This document shows positions 19,212 to 28,264 of a DNA stretch of 64,000 nucleotides, piece after piece. The position numbers were made by a program, and so were the translations under genes. Numbering within the stretch: the stretch's first letter is position 1; each line of letters starts with the position of its first letter. This stretch comes from JAWLBY01 sp041687455 (GTDB lineage: Bacteria; Pseudomonadota; Gammaproteobacteria; Xanthomonadales; Xanthomonadaceae), in the NCBI GenBank assembly GCA_041687455.1, contig JAWLBY010000010.1, forward strand, positions 62,001 to 126,000. Direction: 5' to 3'. The notes below the pieces were generated by a model. That model was not told where the DNA came from and ran no database searches. It saw nothing but the letters and a program-made list of their open reading frames with translations.

Positions 19212-20999
19212 TCACCAACTGTACTGAAGGCCGAGTTCGACGAAGGTCTGGTATTCGGGCGTGCCGTCATAGGCGCGCCGGTCGCGGCCCGCGCGGGCGA
19301 ACAGCCGTCGGCCCGGAGCCGGCACGAAACCGTACTCGTAGCGCAGGCCGCCGATCAGCTCCGGTGCATGGAACTTCTGGTCGTAGACGCCGGCGAACGC
19401 CTCGAACCGTTGCGCGTGCTGCCGGCCCAGGCGAGCGTGGATGCGGTGTTCGAGTGCCGCGCCGAGTTCCGCCGAGGCATCGCGCAGCGGGCTGAAATAG
19501 GGGACGTCGTCGCGCCGGTTCTCACCGGCGAACAATCCCGGGCTCAGGGTCAGGGCCCAGCGGTGGCCCCACGGAATCCGCTTCCATCCGATCAGGCCGA
19601 CTTCCTGCCGTCTATTGCCGTCGCTGTAGTCGATCCGGCCGAGGCTCAGTCGCGCCCAGTGCTGGCCGCCAGGGCTGAATCGCGCGGCCAGCGCGTAACG
19701 GTCGCCGGTGGTGCCGGCACCGCGTGCCCGCAGCGGCAGGTCGAAGGCGTTGTCGGCGGCCGATGCGGCGACCGTCCAGCGATCGTCGATCCGCCACTCG
19801 ATCGCAAGCGCGGCGCCGCCGTCGTCGACCAGGTCGTCACGGGCGTTATCCGCTTCGATCTGGATCCGTACGGTGCCGGCCTGCCAGCGCAGGCCGCCGA
19901 CGATCCGTTCGTCCTCGAGGTAGACGCCACGGAAATCGGCGTAGGCGCGTCGATAGGCGGCATACGCGCGCAGTTCCGGCCCGAACACCGGCGACCACAG
20001 CGTCGTCTCGGTGCGCGCTTCGCCGGATGCGATCTCGCGGTCGCCACCGCGGCCGGCGCGGACCCGGCTGTCGAGCAGGGCACCGCGGTCATGCCGACGG
20101 CGCTCGGTGACGCGGCGGTACAGCGGCCACTCGCCGACATCCTCGGCAAGGCCGTCGATCACGGCTTCGGCCTCGGCGATTCGTCCCAGCCGGTCGAGCG
20201 CGGCGATCCGGTCGACTGCGGCACCGATGTAGCCGGGCGCCGCCGACAGCGAGCGATCATAGGCCGCGAGTGCCGCGTACGGGCGGTCGCGCAGCAGTTC
20301 GAGGCCGCCTTGCTGGCGCGCCAGTTCGGCATCCTCCGGCGCGTTCTCGGCCAGCGCGCCGATCTGCTTGGCGGATGCATCGAGCTGGCCGCTCCAGGCG
20401 CGGATCAGTGCCAGTCGCAGGGTGTCGTCGCGGCTGCCGTGGGCATCGACGCGCGCGGCCAGGATCGCCTCCGCCTCATCGAGCCGATCGAGATCGGCCA
20501 GCGCAAAGATCCGGCCGGCGTGCGCGGCGTCATCGTCGGGGTTCGCTGCCAGTGCGCGTTGATACAGTTCGAGCGCCAGCTCCGGCTCCTGCAGGCCGGC
20601 CGCCGCATCACCAGCCGCGCTGACGACGTAGCTCGGCAGCTCCGGGCTGGCCTGTTCGAGGCGACGAAATTCAGCCAGCGCGTCGTGCCAGCGACCGAGC
20701 TGGCTCAGCGCGACGATCCGGTCGAGCATCGCCCGGCGTCGCTGCGTGGCGTTCGCGTCGGAAGCGATGATGGCGTCGAGCAACACGATCGCCTCGCCGA
20801 GCATCCGCTGTGCGGCGGCCGGCGTCGCTGCCTGCCGGGAATCGCGGATCTGCTGCGCGACTTCGTCACCGCGCTGGTCCCAATCGGTTGCGTCGACCGC
20901 GCCCGACAGCAGGGTACCGAGCATCATCAGCATGGCCAGCGGGTGGCGGCCGCGCGCGCGGCGTTCATCCAGCAGAATCCGGTGTGGCGTACTGGCCAA
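19212..20999 (-). CDS. pgaA: Outer-membrane poly-GlcNAc export porin PgaA
   Basis: A 595-residue protein with a signal peptide (AMLMMLGTLLSGAVDA), an N-terminal TPR-type helical half (repeats such as ELALELYQRALAANPDDDAAHAG) and a C-terminal beta-barrel half ending in LGLQYSW with the terminal aromatic residue of outer-membrane barrels. Shorter than the ~800-residue E. coli PgaA, mainly in the helical part. The TTG at 20999 is used because GGAG lies 6 bases before it and the next ATG would remove the basic part of the signal. The operon is pgaA-pgaC-pgaD; no pgaB is present. Confidence 0.85.
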   Translation of the reverse strand: MASTPHRILLDERRARGRHPLAMLMMLGTLLSGAVDATDWDQRGDEVAQQIRDSRQAATPAAAQRMLGEAIVLLDAIIASDANATQRRRAMLDRIVALSQLGRWHDALAEFRRLEQASPELPSYVVSAAGDAAAGLQEPELALELYQRALAANPDDDAAHAGRIFALADLDRLDEAEAILAARVDAHGSRDDTLRLALIRAWSGQLDASAKQIGALAENAPEDAELARQQGGLELLRDRPYAALAAYDRSLSAAPGYIGAAVDRIAALDRLGRIAEAEAVIDGLAEDVGEWPLYRRVTERRRHDRGALLDSRVRAGRGGDREIASGEARTETTLWSPVFGPELRAYAAYRRAYADFRGVYLEDERIVGGLRWQAGTVRIQIEADNARDDLVDDGGAALAIEWRIDDRWTVAASAADNAFDLPLRARGAGTTGDRYALAARFSPGGQHWARLSLGRIDYSDGNRRQEVGLIGWKRIPWGHRWALTLSPGLFAGENRRDDVPYFSPLRDASAELGAALEHRIHARLGRQHAQRFEAFAGVYDQKFHAPELIGGLRYEYGFVPAPGRRLFARAGRDRRAYDGTPEYQTFVELGLQYSW

Positions 21000-21307
21000 G
21001 CGTCACTCCATCAGAGATTTCAGGAACATTGACGCACAGCGGCACAAGCTGACCCACGGGCGTCGGAACTGGCTCGAATGTGATCGGCCAGCGGCCAGAA
21101 AGCGGGTTCAACCGCAAGCATTGCCGGAAAATGCAACGGTTGTGCCATGCTCGGGCACGGTTGTCGGGTGGGTGCTGCCACATTCAGTTTCGACGCGCCG
21201 GTCGAGTCGACAATGCACGGGTGTCGTGACCGGATCGTGGCGCAACATCGCTGCGCCGGCACGAGTGCGCCCACGGACTTGCTCGCCCGATGCCACGGAG
21301 CAGCCTG
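21000..21307. other. Divergent intergenic region, no gene seen
   Basis: A gap of about 308 bases between pgaA (minus) and the amidohydrolase (plus). It must hold promoters for both, but I see no convincing -35/-10 pair, palindrome or RNA motif. Confidence 0.5.
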
Positions 21308-22768
21308 ATGAACTCACGGATCGATCCGGACGGCCTGCGGCTTCCTGTCAAGCTCGATAGCGCCAGCAACGGCGAGTTCGAGCCGGTGCCGCTCGCAGCC
21401 GAGCACCGGCACGCGCGGACGCTGGCGTTCGATACCGCGACCGCGCATGCGCGGCATCTCGGGCGGAGCCGGCGCGATTTCCTGATTTCGGCCTGCGGTG
21501 CCGCAACCACGCTGCTGGCGATGAACACGGCCTACGCCGCGGCCGGCCGCCGCGGTGGCTGGTTCGACCTGCCGGCCGAGGCCGGTCTCGAAACGGCCGC
21601 CGCGTCAGCGGTCGACGGCGACGAATTCATCTTCGACGTGCAGGGTCATTTCGTGAACCCGACCGGCGCCTGGCTGCGCCACAAGCCCGAAGGCGCGAAG
21701 CCGCTGGGATTCGTCGAGACCGAAGGCTGCGCCGCTGCGGCGCTGCCGGGGCCCCGCGATCACCTGCAATGCATCGGGCCGGATGCCTTCATCCGGCATG
21801 TCTTCATGGACTCCGACACCGACCTGATGGTGCTGTCGTTCGTGCCGTCGGGACGTGCCGAAGAGCCGCTGAGGATCGAGGAAGCGGCCGCGGTTGCCCG
21901 AATCGTCGAACGCATGCAGGGCAGCCATCGGTTGTTGCTGCACGGCCGCGTCAATCCGAACCAGCCGGGTGATCTCGACGACATGGAGCGGCTTGCCCGC
22001 GAGTTCCGGATCAGTGCCTGGAAGACCTACACGCAGTGGGGGCCGGATGGGGTCGGCTTCTTCCTCGATGACGATCCGGGGCTGGCGATGATCGAACGCG
22101 CCCGAGCGCTTGACGTTCCAACCATTGCGATCCACAAGGGACTACCGTTTGGACCGCGCAGTTATGAGCACAGCACCTGTGTCGACGTTGGACGGGTCGC
22201 CGCGCGTTATCCGGACGTCAATTTCCTGATCTACCACTCCGGTTTCGTCACCGGCACGCCGGAAGGTCCGTACGACGAATCGCGGGTCGACGGCATCGAC
22301 CAGTTGATCACATCGATGCGCAAGGCCGGCCTCGGGCATCACAGCAACGTCTATGCCGAACTCGGCTCGACCTGGCGGTTCCTGATGCGCGACCCGGACT
22401 CGGCCGCGCACGCATTGGGAAAGCTGCTGAAGTACCTCGGCGAGGACAACGTTCTGTGGGGCACCGATTCAATCTGGTATGGCAGCCCGCAGGACCAGAT
22501 CCAGGCGTTCCGGACCTTTCAGATCGCCCCCGAATGGCGCGAGCGATACGGCTACGCCGAGATCACGCCGGCGATTCGTGCGAAGGTTTTCGGACGCAAT
22601 GCGCTGCGGCTGTATGCGGTCGATGAGCAGGTGTTGCGCGAGCACCTGCCGCGCGACGGCATCGCGAGGGCGCGGGATGACTACCGCAACCGGCCCGATC
22701 CGACCTTCGAGAGCTTCGGACCGAAGACCCGCCGCGAGTTCCTGAGCCTGAAACGGCTCGGTGGATAG
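21308..22768 (+). CDS. Tat-exported amidohydrolase family protein
   Basis: A 486-residue protein with a twin-arginine signal well inside the N-terminus (SRRDFLISACGAATTLLAMN, about residues 54-73). The remainder is an amidohydrolase-2 type metal-dependent barrel: FDVQGHFVNP near the start of the domain, AIHKGLPFG, LIYHSGF and the late LWGTDSIWYGSP with the expected catalytic Asp. The usual first HxH metal motif appears as QGH. The C-terminal 50 residues (PTFESFGPKTRREFLSLKR) extend past the barrel. The substrate is unknown. It is transcribed away from the pga operon; no functional link is shown. Confidence 0.8.
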   Translation: MNSRIDPDGLRLPVKLDSASNGEFEPVPLAAEHRHARTLAFDTATAHARHLGRSRRDFLISACGAATTLLAMNTAYAAAGRRGGWFDLPAEAGLETAAASAVDGDEFIFDVQGHFVNPTGAWLRHKPEGAKPLGFVETEGCAAAALPGPRDHLQCIGPDAFIRHVFMDSDTDLMVLSFVPSGRAEEPLRIEEAAAVARIVERMQGSHRLLLHGRVNPNQPGDLDDMERLAREFRISAWKTYTQWGPDGVGFFLDDDPGLAMIERARALDVPTIAIHKGLPFGPRSYEHSTCVDVGRVAARYPDVNFLIYHSGFVTGTPEGPYDESRVDGIDQLITSMRKAGLGHHSNVYAELGSTWRFLMRDPDSAAHALGKLLKYLGEDNVLWGTDSIWYGSPQDQIQAFRTFQIAPEWRERYGYAEITPAIRAKVFGRNALRLYAVDEQVLREHLPRDGIARARDDYRNRPDPTFESFGPKTRREFLSLKRLGG

Positions 22769-22825
22769 CAGCGTCGATTCAGTCGCCGCGTTCCAGGCTT
22801 GGGCCAGGCCGATCGGGAGCGCGCG

Positions 22826-23425
22826 ATGCAGGGCTCTGCGGGCAGCGAGCGGGTCGATGGAATGCGCCGGCGCTTGCGCAGCAGCCGACGTCTGCTGGTG
22901 TTGCTGCTCGCGGCGTTCGTCGCCACCGCCTGCCTCATGCATCTGCAGGGCGAGCTGGCCCGGCAGTCGCGCTTGCGGATCGAATCGACCGCGGCCGCCG
23001 ACCGCTTCGTCGAACTGGCCGTGCGCGCCCGCTTGCTGGCAAGGATCGATCCGGCCGCGATCAGCAACAGTGCGCTGATCGGTGACGGCCTGTTCGATGC
23101 CCACGCCATGCGAACCACCTGGGAATCAGCAGTCGAGATCCGTTGGGCGCTGCTGGCCGGCGATCCGGTCGTGGTCGTGGTCGAACTCGACGGCCTGCCT
23201 CAACAGCCGTGTCCGTGGTTCGCCGCCCGCGTTCTGCAGCGCGCGCACGACACCCGTGCGCGCGGCGTGCGAATCAATGGCGTCGTGTTCGCGACCGGCG
23301 ACGCCGCCGCACCGCATCCGGTCGAAGGGCCGCTACCGTGCGGGCAGTCCAACGCGATCGCATTGATGATCGCCGTGCCGGCGCTGCAGGCGCTGCCGCA
23401 GGCACCGAAGTCGCTGGAAGTCTGA
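22826..23425 (+). CDS. Hypothetical protein with one N-terminal membrane helix
   Basis: A 199-residue protein that I cannot assign to a family. A basic N-terminus is followed by a single hydrophobic helix (LLVLLLAAFVATACLMHL), then a soluble domain with three cysteines. The topology recalls pilin-like or periplasmic anchored proteins, but no pilin cleavage motif is visible. The start ATG 22826 has GGGAG 6 bases upstream. It follows the amidohydrolase by 57 bases on the same strand, so the two may be cotranscribed. Confidence 0.65.
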   Translation: MQGSAGSERVDGMRRRLRSSRRLLVLLLAAFVATACLMHLQGELARQSRLRIESTAAADRFVELAVRARLLARIDPAAISNSALIGDGLFDAHAMRTTWESAVEIRWALLAGDPVVVVVELDGLPQQPCPWFAARVLQRAHDTRARGVRINGVVFATGDAAAPHPVEGPLPCGQSNAIALMIAVPALQALPQAPKSLEV

Positions 23426-23611
23426 GGTGGAGGGCAGCCTGCTGCGAGCGCATCGGGACGCCGTCGACGGCGCGGCTACGCGATCTGCGGTCGTCCGGCA
23501 CGGCGGATGGATTTCTTCCGGCGGGCACAGGCTTCGCGGGACATTCGATTTCGCCCGGCCGGGCGAGCGCAGTCTCGGCTGCTGAGACCGCCGGGCCGGA
23601 CAGTGCGGCGC

Positions 23612-23827
23612 ATGAACACGCCCCTTCGCCCACCATACGAATCCGCTGACCGCTGGAACGAGCGCCATCCGCCCGGAACGCCGGTCCGCCTGACCCTGGC
23701 CGACGGCAGCGTCGTCGACGACCGTACCGCCAGCCATGCCCAGCAGTGGGGATCGCTTGCGATCGTCACGCTCGAGCGCCGGCTCGGTATGTGGACGACC
23801 TCGGCGTTGACGCCCGGCGATCGTTGA
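23612..23827 (+). CDS. Small conserved-type hypothetical protein
   Basis: A 71-residue soluble protein. It contains ERHPPGTPVRLTLADG followed by TASHAQQWGSLAIVTLERRLGMW, a pattern of small proteobacterial and phage-linked proteins of unknown function that look like compact beta-barrels. ATG 23612 is chosen because the similarity begins there; upstream in-frame sequence looks non-coding. A bidirectional terminator follows at 23909. Confidence 0.55.
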   Translation: MNTPLRPPYESADRWNERHPPGTPVRLTLADGSVVDDRTASHAQQWGSLAIVTLERRLGMWTTSALTPGDR

Positions 23828-23908
23828 TCGGCGCGGGGCGCCGCTTGCGCGGCCGCTGCGGCCGCGCTCGGGGCCGGCGATGAGCGGGCGGGCGGCTGCT
23901 CGGGCAAC

Positions 23909-23937
23909 AAAAAAGCCGGCGCGAGGCCGGCTTTCTT
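23909..23937. terminator. Bidirectional Rho-independent terminator
   Basis: A 9-bp stem AAAGCCGGC / GCCGGCTTT (23912-23920 and 23926-23934) with a 5-base loop. On the plus strand TTTCTT follows; on the minus strand a run of T residues follows, 13 bases past the tRNA-Pro 3' end. It can serve both the small plus-strand gene and the tRNA. Confidence 0.8.
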
Positions 23938-23949
23938 GCAACTGATCGT

Positions 23950-24026
23950 TGGTCGGGGAGACAGGATTTGAACCTGCGACTTCTACGTCCCGAACGTAGC
24001 GCTCTACCAGGCTGAGCTACACCCCG
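23950..24026 (-). tRNA. tRNA-Pro (anticodon CGG)
   Basis: A 77-nt cloverleaf with CCA encoded at 23952-23950. The 5' end begins CGGGGTGTAGCTCAGCCTGG; the anticodon stem CTACG/CGTAG encloses the loop TTCGGGA, giving CGG for Pro codon CCG. The T loop is TTCAAAT. The acceptor stem has one apparent U-U mismatch at 6:67. Confidence 0.97.
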
Positions 24027-24222
24027 ACTGAGCCGCGCATTTTAGGGAAGCATGCGGCAGTGTGCAAGCGGGGCGATGCAAGCGATTGTCGATCGGCCCC
24101 ATCGGCGCCGGACCGCGGCCGTTGCCGCGCACGCCGGCGCCGCGGTCTGGCCGCGCCCGGGGCCGCACGCAGGCGGGCGCGTCGCTACAATGCCGGGCCT
24201 CGCAAGTCGCGGAGTCAGTCCC

Positions 24223-25602
24223 TTGATCAAGCCTCGCACCGCCCCCGGCGTGCTCGAGCTGCTGCCGCCGGAACAGATCGCGTTCCAGCGCATGCTCGAC
24301 GTCATCCGCGCCAATTACGAGCGCTTCGGTTTCCTGCCGGTCGAAACGCCGGTCATGGAGCTGTCGGAGGTGCTGCTGACCAAGACCGGCGGCGAAACCG
24401 AGCGGCAGGTCTATTTCCTGCAGTCGACCGGCGCATTGCAGGCGGCCGACAGCAACGCGCTGCCTGAGCTGGCGTTGCGTTTCGACCTGACCGTGCCGCT
24501 GGCGCGCTACGTCGCCGAGCACGAGCATCAACTGACGTTCCCGTTCCGGCGTTATCAGATGCAGCGCGTCTATCGCGGCGAGCGTGCCCAGCGTGGCCGC
24601 TTCCGCGAGTTCTACCAGTGCGACATCGACGTGATCGGCAAGGATGCGCTGTCGGTCCGCTTCGATGCCGAGATTCCGGCCGTGATCCATGCCGTGTTCT
24701 CGGAACTGTCGGTCGGCCGGTTCACGATCCACCTCAACAACCGCAAGCTGATGCGCGGCTTCCTCGAAGGGCTCGGGGTGGTCGACGAGGAGCGGCAGAC
24801 GCTGGTCTTGCGCGAGGTCGACAAGCTCGACAAGCGCGGCGTCGAGCATGTCCGCGAATCGCTGCTCGGCGATGGGATCGGGCTCGACGGCGCGGCAGCC
24901 GACCGCTTGCTGCAGTTCGTGCAGACCCGCTCGACCGGCCACGACGATGCACTGGCCCGACTCGATGCGCTCGGGCAAGGCAGCGACAGCTTCAACGCCG
25001 GGATCGCCGAGCTGCGCGAGGTGCTGCAACTGATCCGCGCGTTCGGCGTGCCGGAGCAGCACTACGCGCTCAACCTGTCGATCGCGCGCGGCCTAGACTA
25101 TTACACCGGCACGGTCTACGAGACGATCCTCGACGACCATCCGCAGATCGGCTCGGTCTGTTCCGGCGGTCGCTACGAAAACCTGGCCGGGCACTATTCG
25201 CGTTCGCACCTGCCGGGTGTCGGCATCTCGATCGGCGCGACGCGGCTGTTCTGGCAGTTGCGCGAAGCCGGCCTGATCGGCGCCGCAAGCAGCACGGTCG
25301 AGGCGATGGTCGCGCTGCTCGACGACAACCGGCTGCCGCAATCGCTGGAACTGGCGAACCGGCTGCGGGCGGCCGGCATCAACACCGAAGTGCAGATGGA
25401 GCCGAAGAAGCTCGGCCGCCAGTTGCAGCACGCCGATCGTGCCGGCGTCCGCTTCGTCGTGATGCTCGGCGAGGACGAAGAGGCGCGTGGCGTGGTCGCG
25501 GTCAAGGACATGCGCAAGCAGGAGCAGTTCGAGGTCGCGCATGCGGAGCTGGCGCAGACCCTGCGTGTCGAGCTCGAACAGGCGCGGGCAATGGGGGGGT
25601 GA
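24223..25602 (+). CDS. hisS: Histidyl-tRNA synthetase
   Basis: A 459-residue class II aminoacyl-tRNA synthetase. It has RFDLTVPLARYV (motif 1 region), YRGERAQRGRFREFYQCDID (motif 2), ARGLDYYTGTVYE and GGRYENL (histidine-specific motifs) and a C-terminal anticodon-binding domain. The start is TTG 24223 with GGAG 8 bases upstream; ATG 24190 is an in-frame alternative that adds 11 residues. It charges tRNA-His in the cytoplasm. It is followed by a histidine ammonia-lyase homologue 300 bases downstream. Confidence 0.95.
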   Translation: MIKPRTAPGVLELLPPEQIAFQRMLDVIRANYERFGFLPVETPVMELSEVLLTKTGGETERQVYFLQSTGALQAADSNALPELALRFDLTVPLARYVAEHEHQLTFPFRRYQMQRVYRGERAQRGRFREFYQCDIDVIGKDALSVRFDAEIPAVIHAVFSELSVGRFTIHLNNRKLMRGFLEGLGVVDEERQTLVLREVDKLDKRGVEHVRESLLGDGIGLDGAAADRLLQFVQTRSTGHDDALARLDALGQGSDSFNAGIAELREVLQLIRAFGVPEQHYALNLSIARGLDYYTGTVYETILDDHPQIGSVCSGGRYENLAGHYSRSHLPGVGISIGATRLFWQLREAGLIGAASSTVEAMVALLDDNRLPQSLELANRLRAAGINTEVQMEPKKLGRQLQHADRAGVRFVVMLGEDEEARGVVAVKDMRKQEQFEVAHAELAQTLRVELEQARAMGG

Positions 25603-25744
25603 GGCGCCCGGCCGGGGGAATCACGCGGCAGTGACCACCGCTCCGCCACCGGGCGGCGTCGCTACCGGCACGGGATCGCATGAGCGCTCGCGCTTCACCG
25701 AGTCCGTTGAACAAGGGGGCTCGGCGCAAGACAACCTTTCACCC

Positions 25745-25818
25745 GTTCGAGCCGAGGTATCGAAGCACGAGCGGGCACCGTAACGTCACGGTTCGCCCTT
25801 CGATACCTCGGGGCGAAC
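25745..25818. repeat. Two copies of a 28-bp palindromic element (REP-like)
   Basis: In the 300-bp gap between hisS and the ammonia-lyase, 25791-25818 has arms GTTCGCCC and GGGCGAAC around a 12-base centre. A decayed copy lies at 25745-25772 with the centre CGAGGTATCGAA intact and arms GTTCGAGC / GCACGAGC. A third copy, reversed and differing at one position, lies at 47291-47318. The form resembles the dispersed REP-type elements common in GC-rich proteobacteria. No other feature is seen in this gap. Confidence 0.75.
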
Positions 25819-25902
25819 GGCTTCGAGGGATCGCTCACTCGAACTCGGCGCGCGCCGCTCCGGGCGAGGGCATCCAGCGGTCGGAATCAGAGAACAACGT
25901 CC

Positions 25903-27810
25903 ATGTCCATTCAATCCATCCGCCTCGACGGCCGCTCGCTGACCCGCGCGCAGGTCGTGCAGGTCGCCCGCCACGGGGCCGGTGTCGAACTGTGCCCCGA
26001 GCAACTGAAGCTGGTGCAGCGCGCGGCCGATTTCCTCAGCGAGCAGGTGCGTCGGCAGGAGCCGATCTATGGCGTTTCGACCGGCTTCGGCAGCAACGCC
26101 GACAAGCTGCTCGGCGCGCGCCGCGAGCGGCATGGGCTGGCCGCGCCGGACGCGGCATCGGCGACGCTGCACGAGGAGCTGCAGCGCAACCTGATCGTCA
26201 CCCACGCGGTCTGCGTCGGCGAACCGTTCCCGATCGAGGTCGTGCGGGCGATGCTGGTGTTGCGGATCAATACGCTGATGCGCGGGCATTCCGGTATCCG
26301 CGTGCAGACCCTGCAGGGGCTCGCCGCGCTGCTCAACCACGGCGTCATTCCGGTCGTTCCGCGGAAGGGCTCGGTCGGTGCCAGCGGTGACCTGGCGCCG
26401 CTGTCGCATCTGGCGATCGTGCTGCTCGGCGAGGGTGAGGCATTCTTTGCCAACGAACGCCTGCCGGGTGGCGAGGCGCTGCGACGTGCCGGGCTCGAAC
26501 CGCTGACGCTGTCGCACAAGGAAGGCCTGGCGCTGAACAACGGCACCACCCAGATGCTGGCGACCGCGGTGCTGGCGCTCGATCGGCTCGAGTCGCTGGT
26601 CGAGACCGCCGAGCTTGCCGCAGCGATGACGATGGAGGCGTTCGCCGGCCGCTCGCGCGCGTTCGAGGAGAAGGTGCATGCACTGCGTCCGCATCCGGGC
26701 CAGGTGCAGAGCGCCGCACGACTGCGCGAGCTGCTGGACGGCTCGACGCTGGTCGACATCCCGTATCACCTGGTGCCGCGCTTCAGGCCATGGACCGCGG
26801 CAGGCTGGACGCTGGCCGAGGACCAGGCCGAGCAGTTCGATCTCGGCTGGGACTACCTGCCGCCGTCGCAGCGGCACGGCCGCGAGGCGTTCTACTCGCG
26901 CTTCCTGCCGTTCCGCGGCGGCAAGAAACACCAGCCGCAGGACAGCTACTCGCTGCGTTGCGTGCCGCAGGTGCATGGTGCGGTGCGTGATGCGATTGCA
27001 CAGGCGGTCCGCGTGATCGAGGTCGAGCTGAACGCGGTGACCGACAATCCGCTGTTGTTCCCCGACACCGCCGATGCCCGGGTGATCGAGGATCAGGTCA
27101 TCTCGGCCGGACATTTCCACGGCATGCCGCTGGCGCTGTCGATGAGCTACGTGAAGGCGGCGATTCCGGTGCTGGCGAGCATTTCCGAGCGGCGCCTGAA
27201 CAAGCTGCTCGATCCGGCCACCAATGATGGCCTGCCGCCGTTCCTGATCGGCAACGAGGACGGCACCGATTCGGGATTCATGATCGTGCAGTACACCGCG
27301 GCCGCACTGGTCAACGACCTTGCCAGCCGCGCGCATCCGGCCTCGGTCTATTCGATACCGACCTCGGCCAATGCCGAAGACCATGTGTCGATGGGCGCCA
27401 ACGAGATCCGTCACGTGCTCGAGATGACGACCGATCTCGCCCATGTGCTGGCGCTCGAGCTGTACACGGCGGCGCAGGCGCTCGATTACCGGCAGAAGAT
27501 GATCGGCGCGGCACGGCGGCTGGCCGAGCGGGGCGATCTCGACATGCTCTGCTCGAAGGTGCAGAACGCGCCACGCGAGGATTCGCCGGAACATGCGGAA
27601 TTCCGCCGCGACTGCACCGAGCTGCTGCGCCAGCTCGATGGCGCAGCGTCTTTCGCGCCGTCGATCGCGGTGGCTGCGGCGCATGCGCGCATCCGCGCCG
27701 ATATCGCATTCATGGAGCGCGACCGGGCGATGGATGGCGACGTGCGGCGGATCTGCGCGCTGGTCGAGTCCGACGCGGTCCTGGCCGCCGCGCGCGCGGC
27801 GCTCCGGTAG
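25903..27810 (+). CDS. hutH: Histidine ammonia-lyase family protein (long form)
   Basis: A 635-residue MIO-dependent aromatic amino acid ammonia-lyase. The MIO-forming Ala-Ser-Gly is intact in GSVGASGDLAPLSH. IYGVSTGFGSNAD, the substrate-selectivity segment LQRNLIVTH, NNGTTQML and SYSLRCVPQVHG are present. The Thr-His pair resembles the Ser-His of histidine lyases more than tyrosine or phenylalanine lyases. Typical HutH has ~510 residues; an extra block of about 70 residues (around residues 290-345, WTLAEDQAEQFDLGWDYLPP...) precedes the SYSLRC motif and the C-terminus is longer. No hutU, hutI or hutG is nearby, so classic histidine degradation is not supported by context. Another aromatic substrate is possible. 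Confidence 0.85.
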   Translation: MSIQSIRLDGRSLTRAQVVQVARHGAGVELCPEQLKLVQRAADFLSEQVRRQEPIYGVSTGFGSNADKLLGARRERHGLAAPDAASATLHEELQRNLIVTHAVCVGEPFPIEVVRAMLVLRINTLMRGHSGIRVQTLQGLAALLNHGVIPVVPRKGSVGASGDLAPLSHLAIVLLGEGEAFFANERLPGGEALRRAGLEPLTLSHKEGLALNNGTTQMLATAVLALDRLESLVETAELAAAMTMEAFAGRSRAFEEKVHALRPHPGQVQSAARLRELLDGSTLVDIPYHLVPRFRPWTAAGWTLAEDQAEQFDLGWDYLPPSQRHGREAFYSRFLPFRGGKKHQPQDSYSLRCVPQVHGAVRDAIAQAVRVIEVELNAVTDNPLLFPDTADARVIEDQVISAGHFHGMPLALSMSYVKAAIPVLASISERRLNKLLDPATNDGLPPFLIGNEDGTDSGFMIVQYTAAALVNDLASRAHPASVYSIPTSANAEDHVSMGANEIRHVLEMTTDLAHVLALELYTAAQALDYRQKMIGAARRLAERGDLDMLCSKVQNAPREDSPEHAEFRRDCTELLRQLDGAASFAPSIAVAAAHARIRADIAFMERDRAMDGDVRRICALVESDAVLAAARAALR

Positions 27811-27817
27811 CCACGGC

Positions 27818-28264
27818 TCAGCCGGGACGGCGCAGCGTGAACCGGACTTCGGTGCTGCCGACGCGGCCGCCGCGTCGCCAGCCCTGTTCGGCGTAGAAGC
27901 GTTCGGCGCGCGTGCCGATTGCGGTATCGAGCACGAGCTCGAGGTGGCCGAGCGCGAACAGCCATTCGACCGCGAGCGCGAGCAGGCGCCGGCCGATCCC
28001 GAGCCCTTCGTGGGCCGGGTCGACGAACAATGCCCAGATCGATCCGTCGCGGGCGGCGAACGAGAACCCGACGACCGCGCCGTCGCATTCGCATACCCAG
28101 CCGCGGCCGTCGCGCTCGAGGTAACCCTCGCACATCTGCGGCGTCACCCTCGACGGGTCGGACAGTCGGTTCTCGCGCACAGCGAAACGGATCCGCATGA
28201 TGTCGTCGATATCGTGGCGCCCGGCGCGGCGGAACATGCAACGGGCGCGGTCGGCCACGTTCAT
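27818..28264 (-). CDS. GNAT family N-acetyltransferase
   Basis: A 148-residue single-domain acetyltransferase. The acetyl-CoA binding stretch ALFVDPAHEGLGIGRRLL and the later ERFYAEQGW are characteristic. The substrate is unknown. The start overlaps the stop of the upstream short-chain dehydrogenase (ATGA), so the two are coupled. It ends 8 bases from the convergent ammonia-lyase. Confidence 0.9.
   Translation of the reverse strand: MNVADRARCMFRRAGRHDIDDIMRIRFAVRENRLSDPSRVTPQMCEGYLERDGRGWVCECDGAVVGFSFAARDGSIWALFVDPAHEGLGIGRRLLALAVEWLFALGHLELVLDTAIGTRAERFYAEQGWRRGGRVGSTEVRFTLRRPG

Noticed and set aside
23950..24026. tRNA-Pro as a possible pseudogene because of the 6:67 mismatch
   Set aside because: All other stems, the anticodon loop and the encoded CCA are intact; a single acceptor mismatch is compatible with function.
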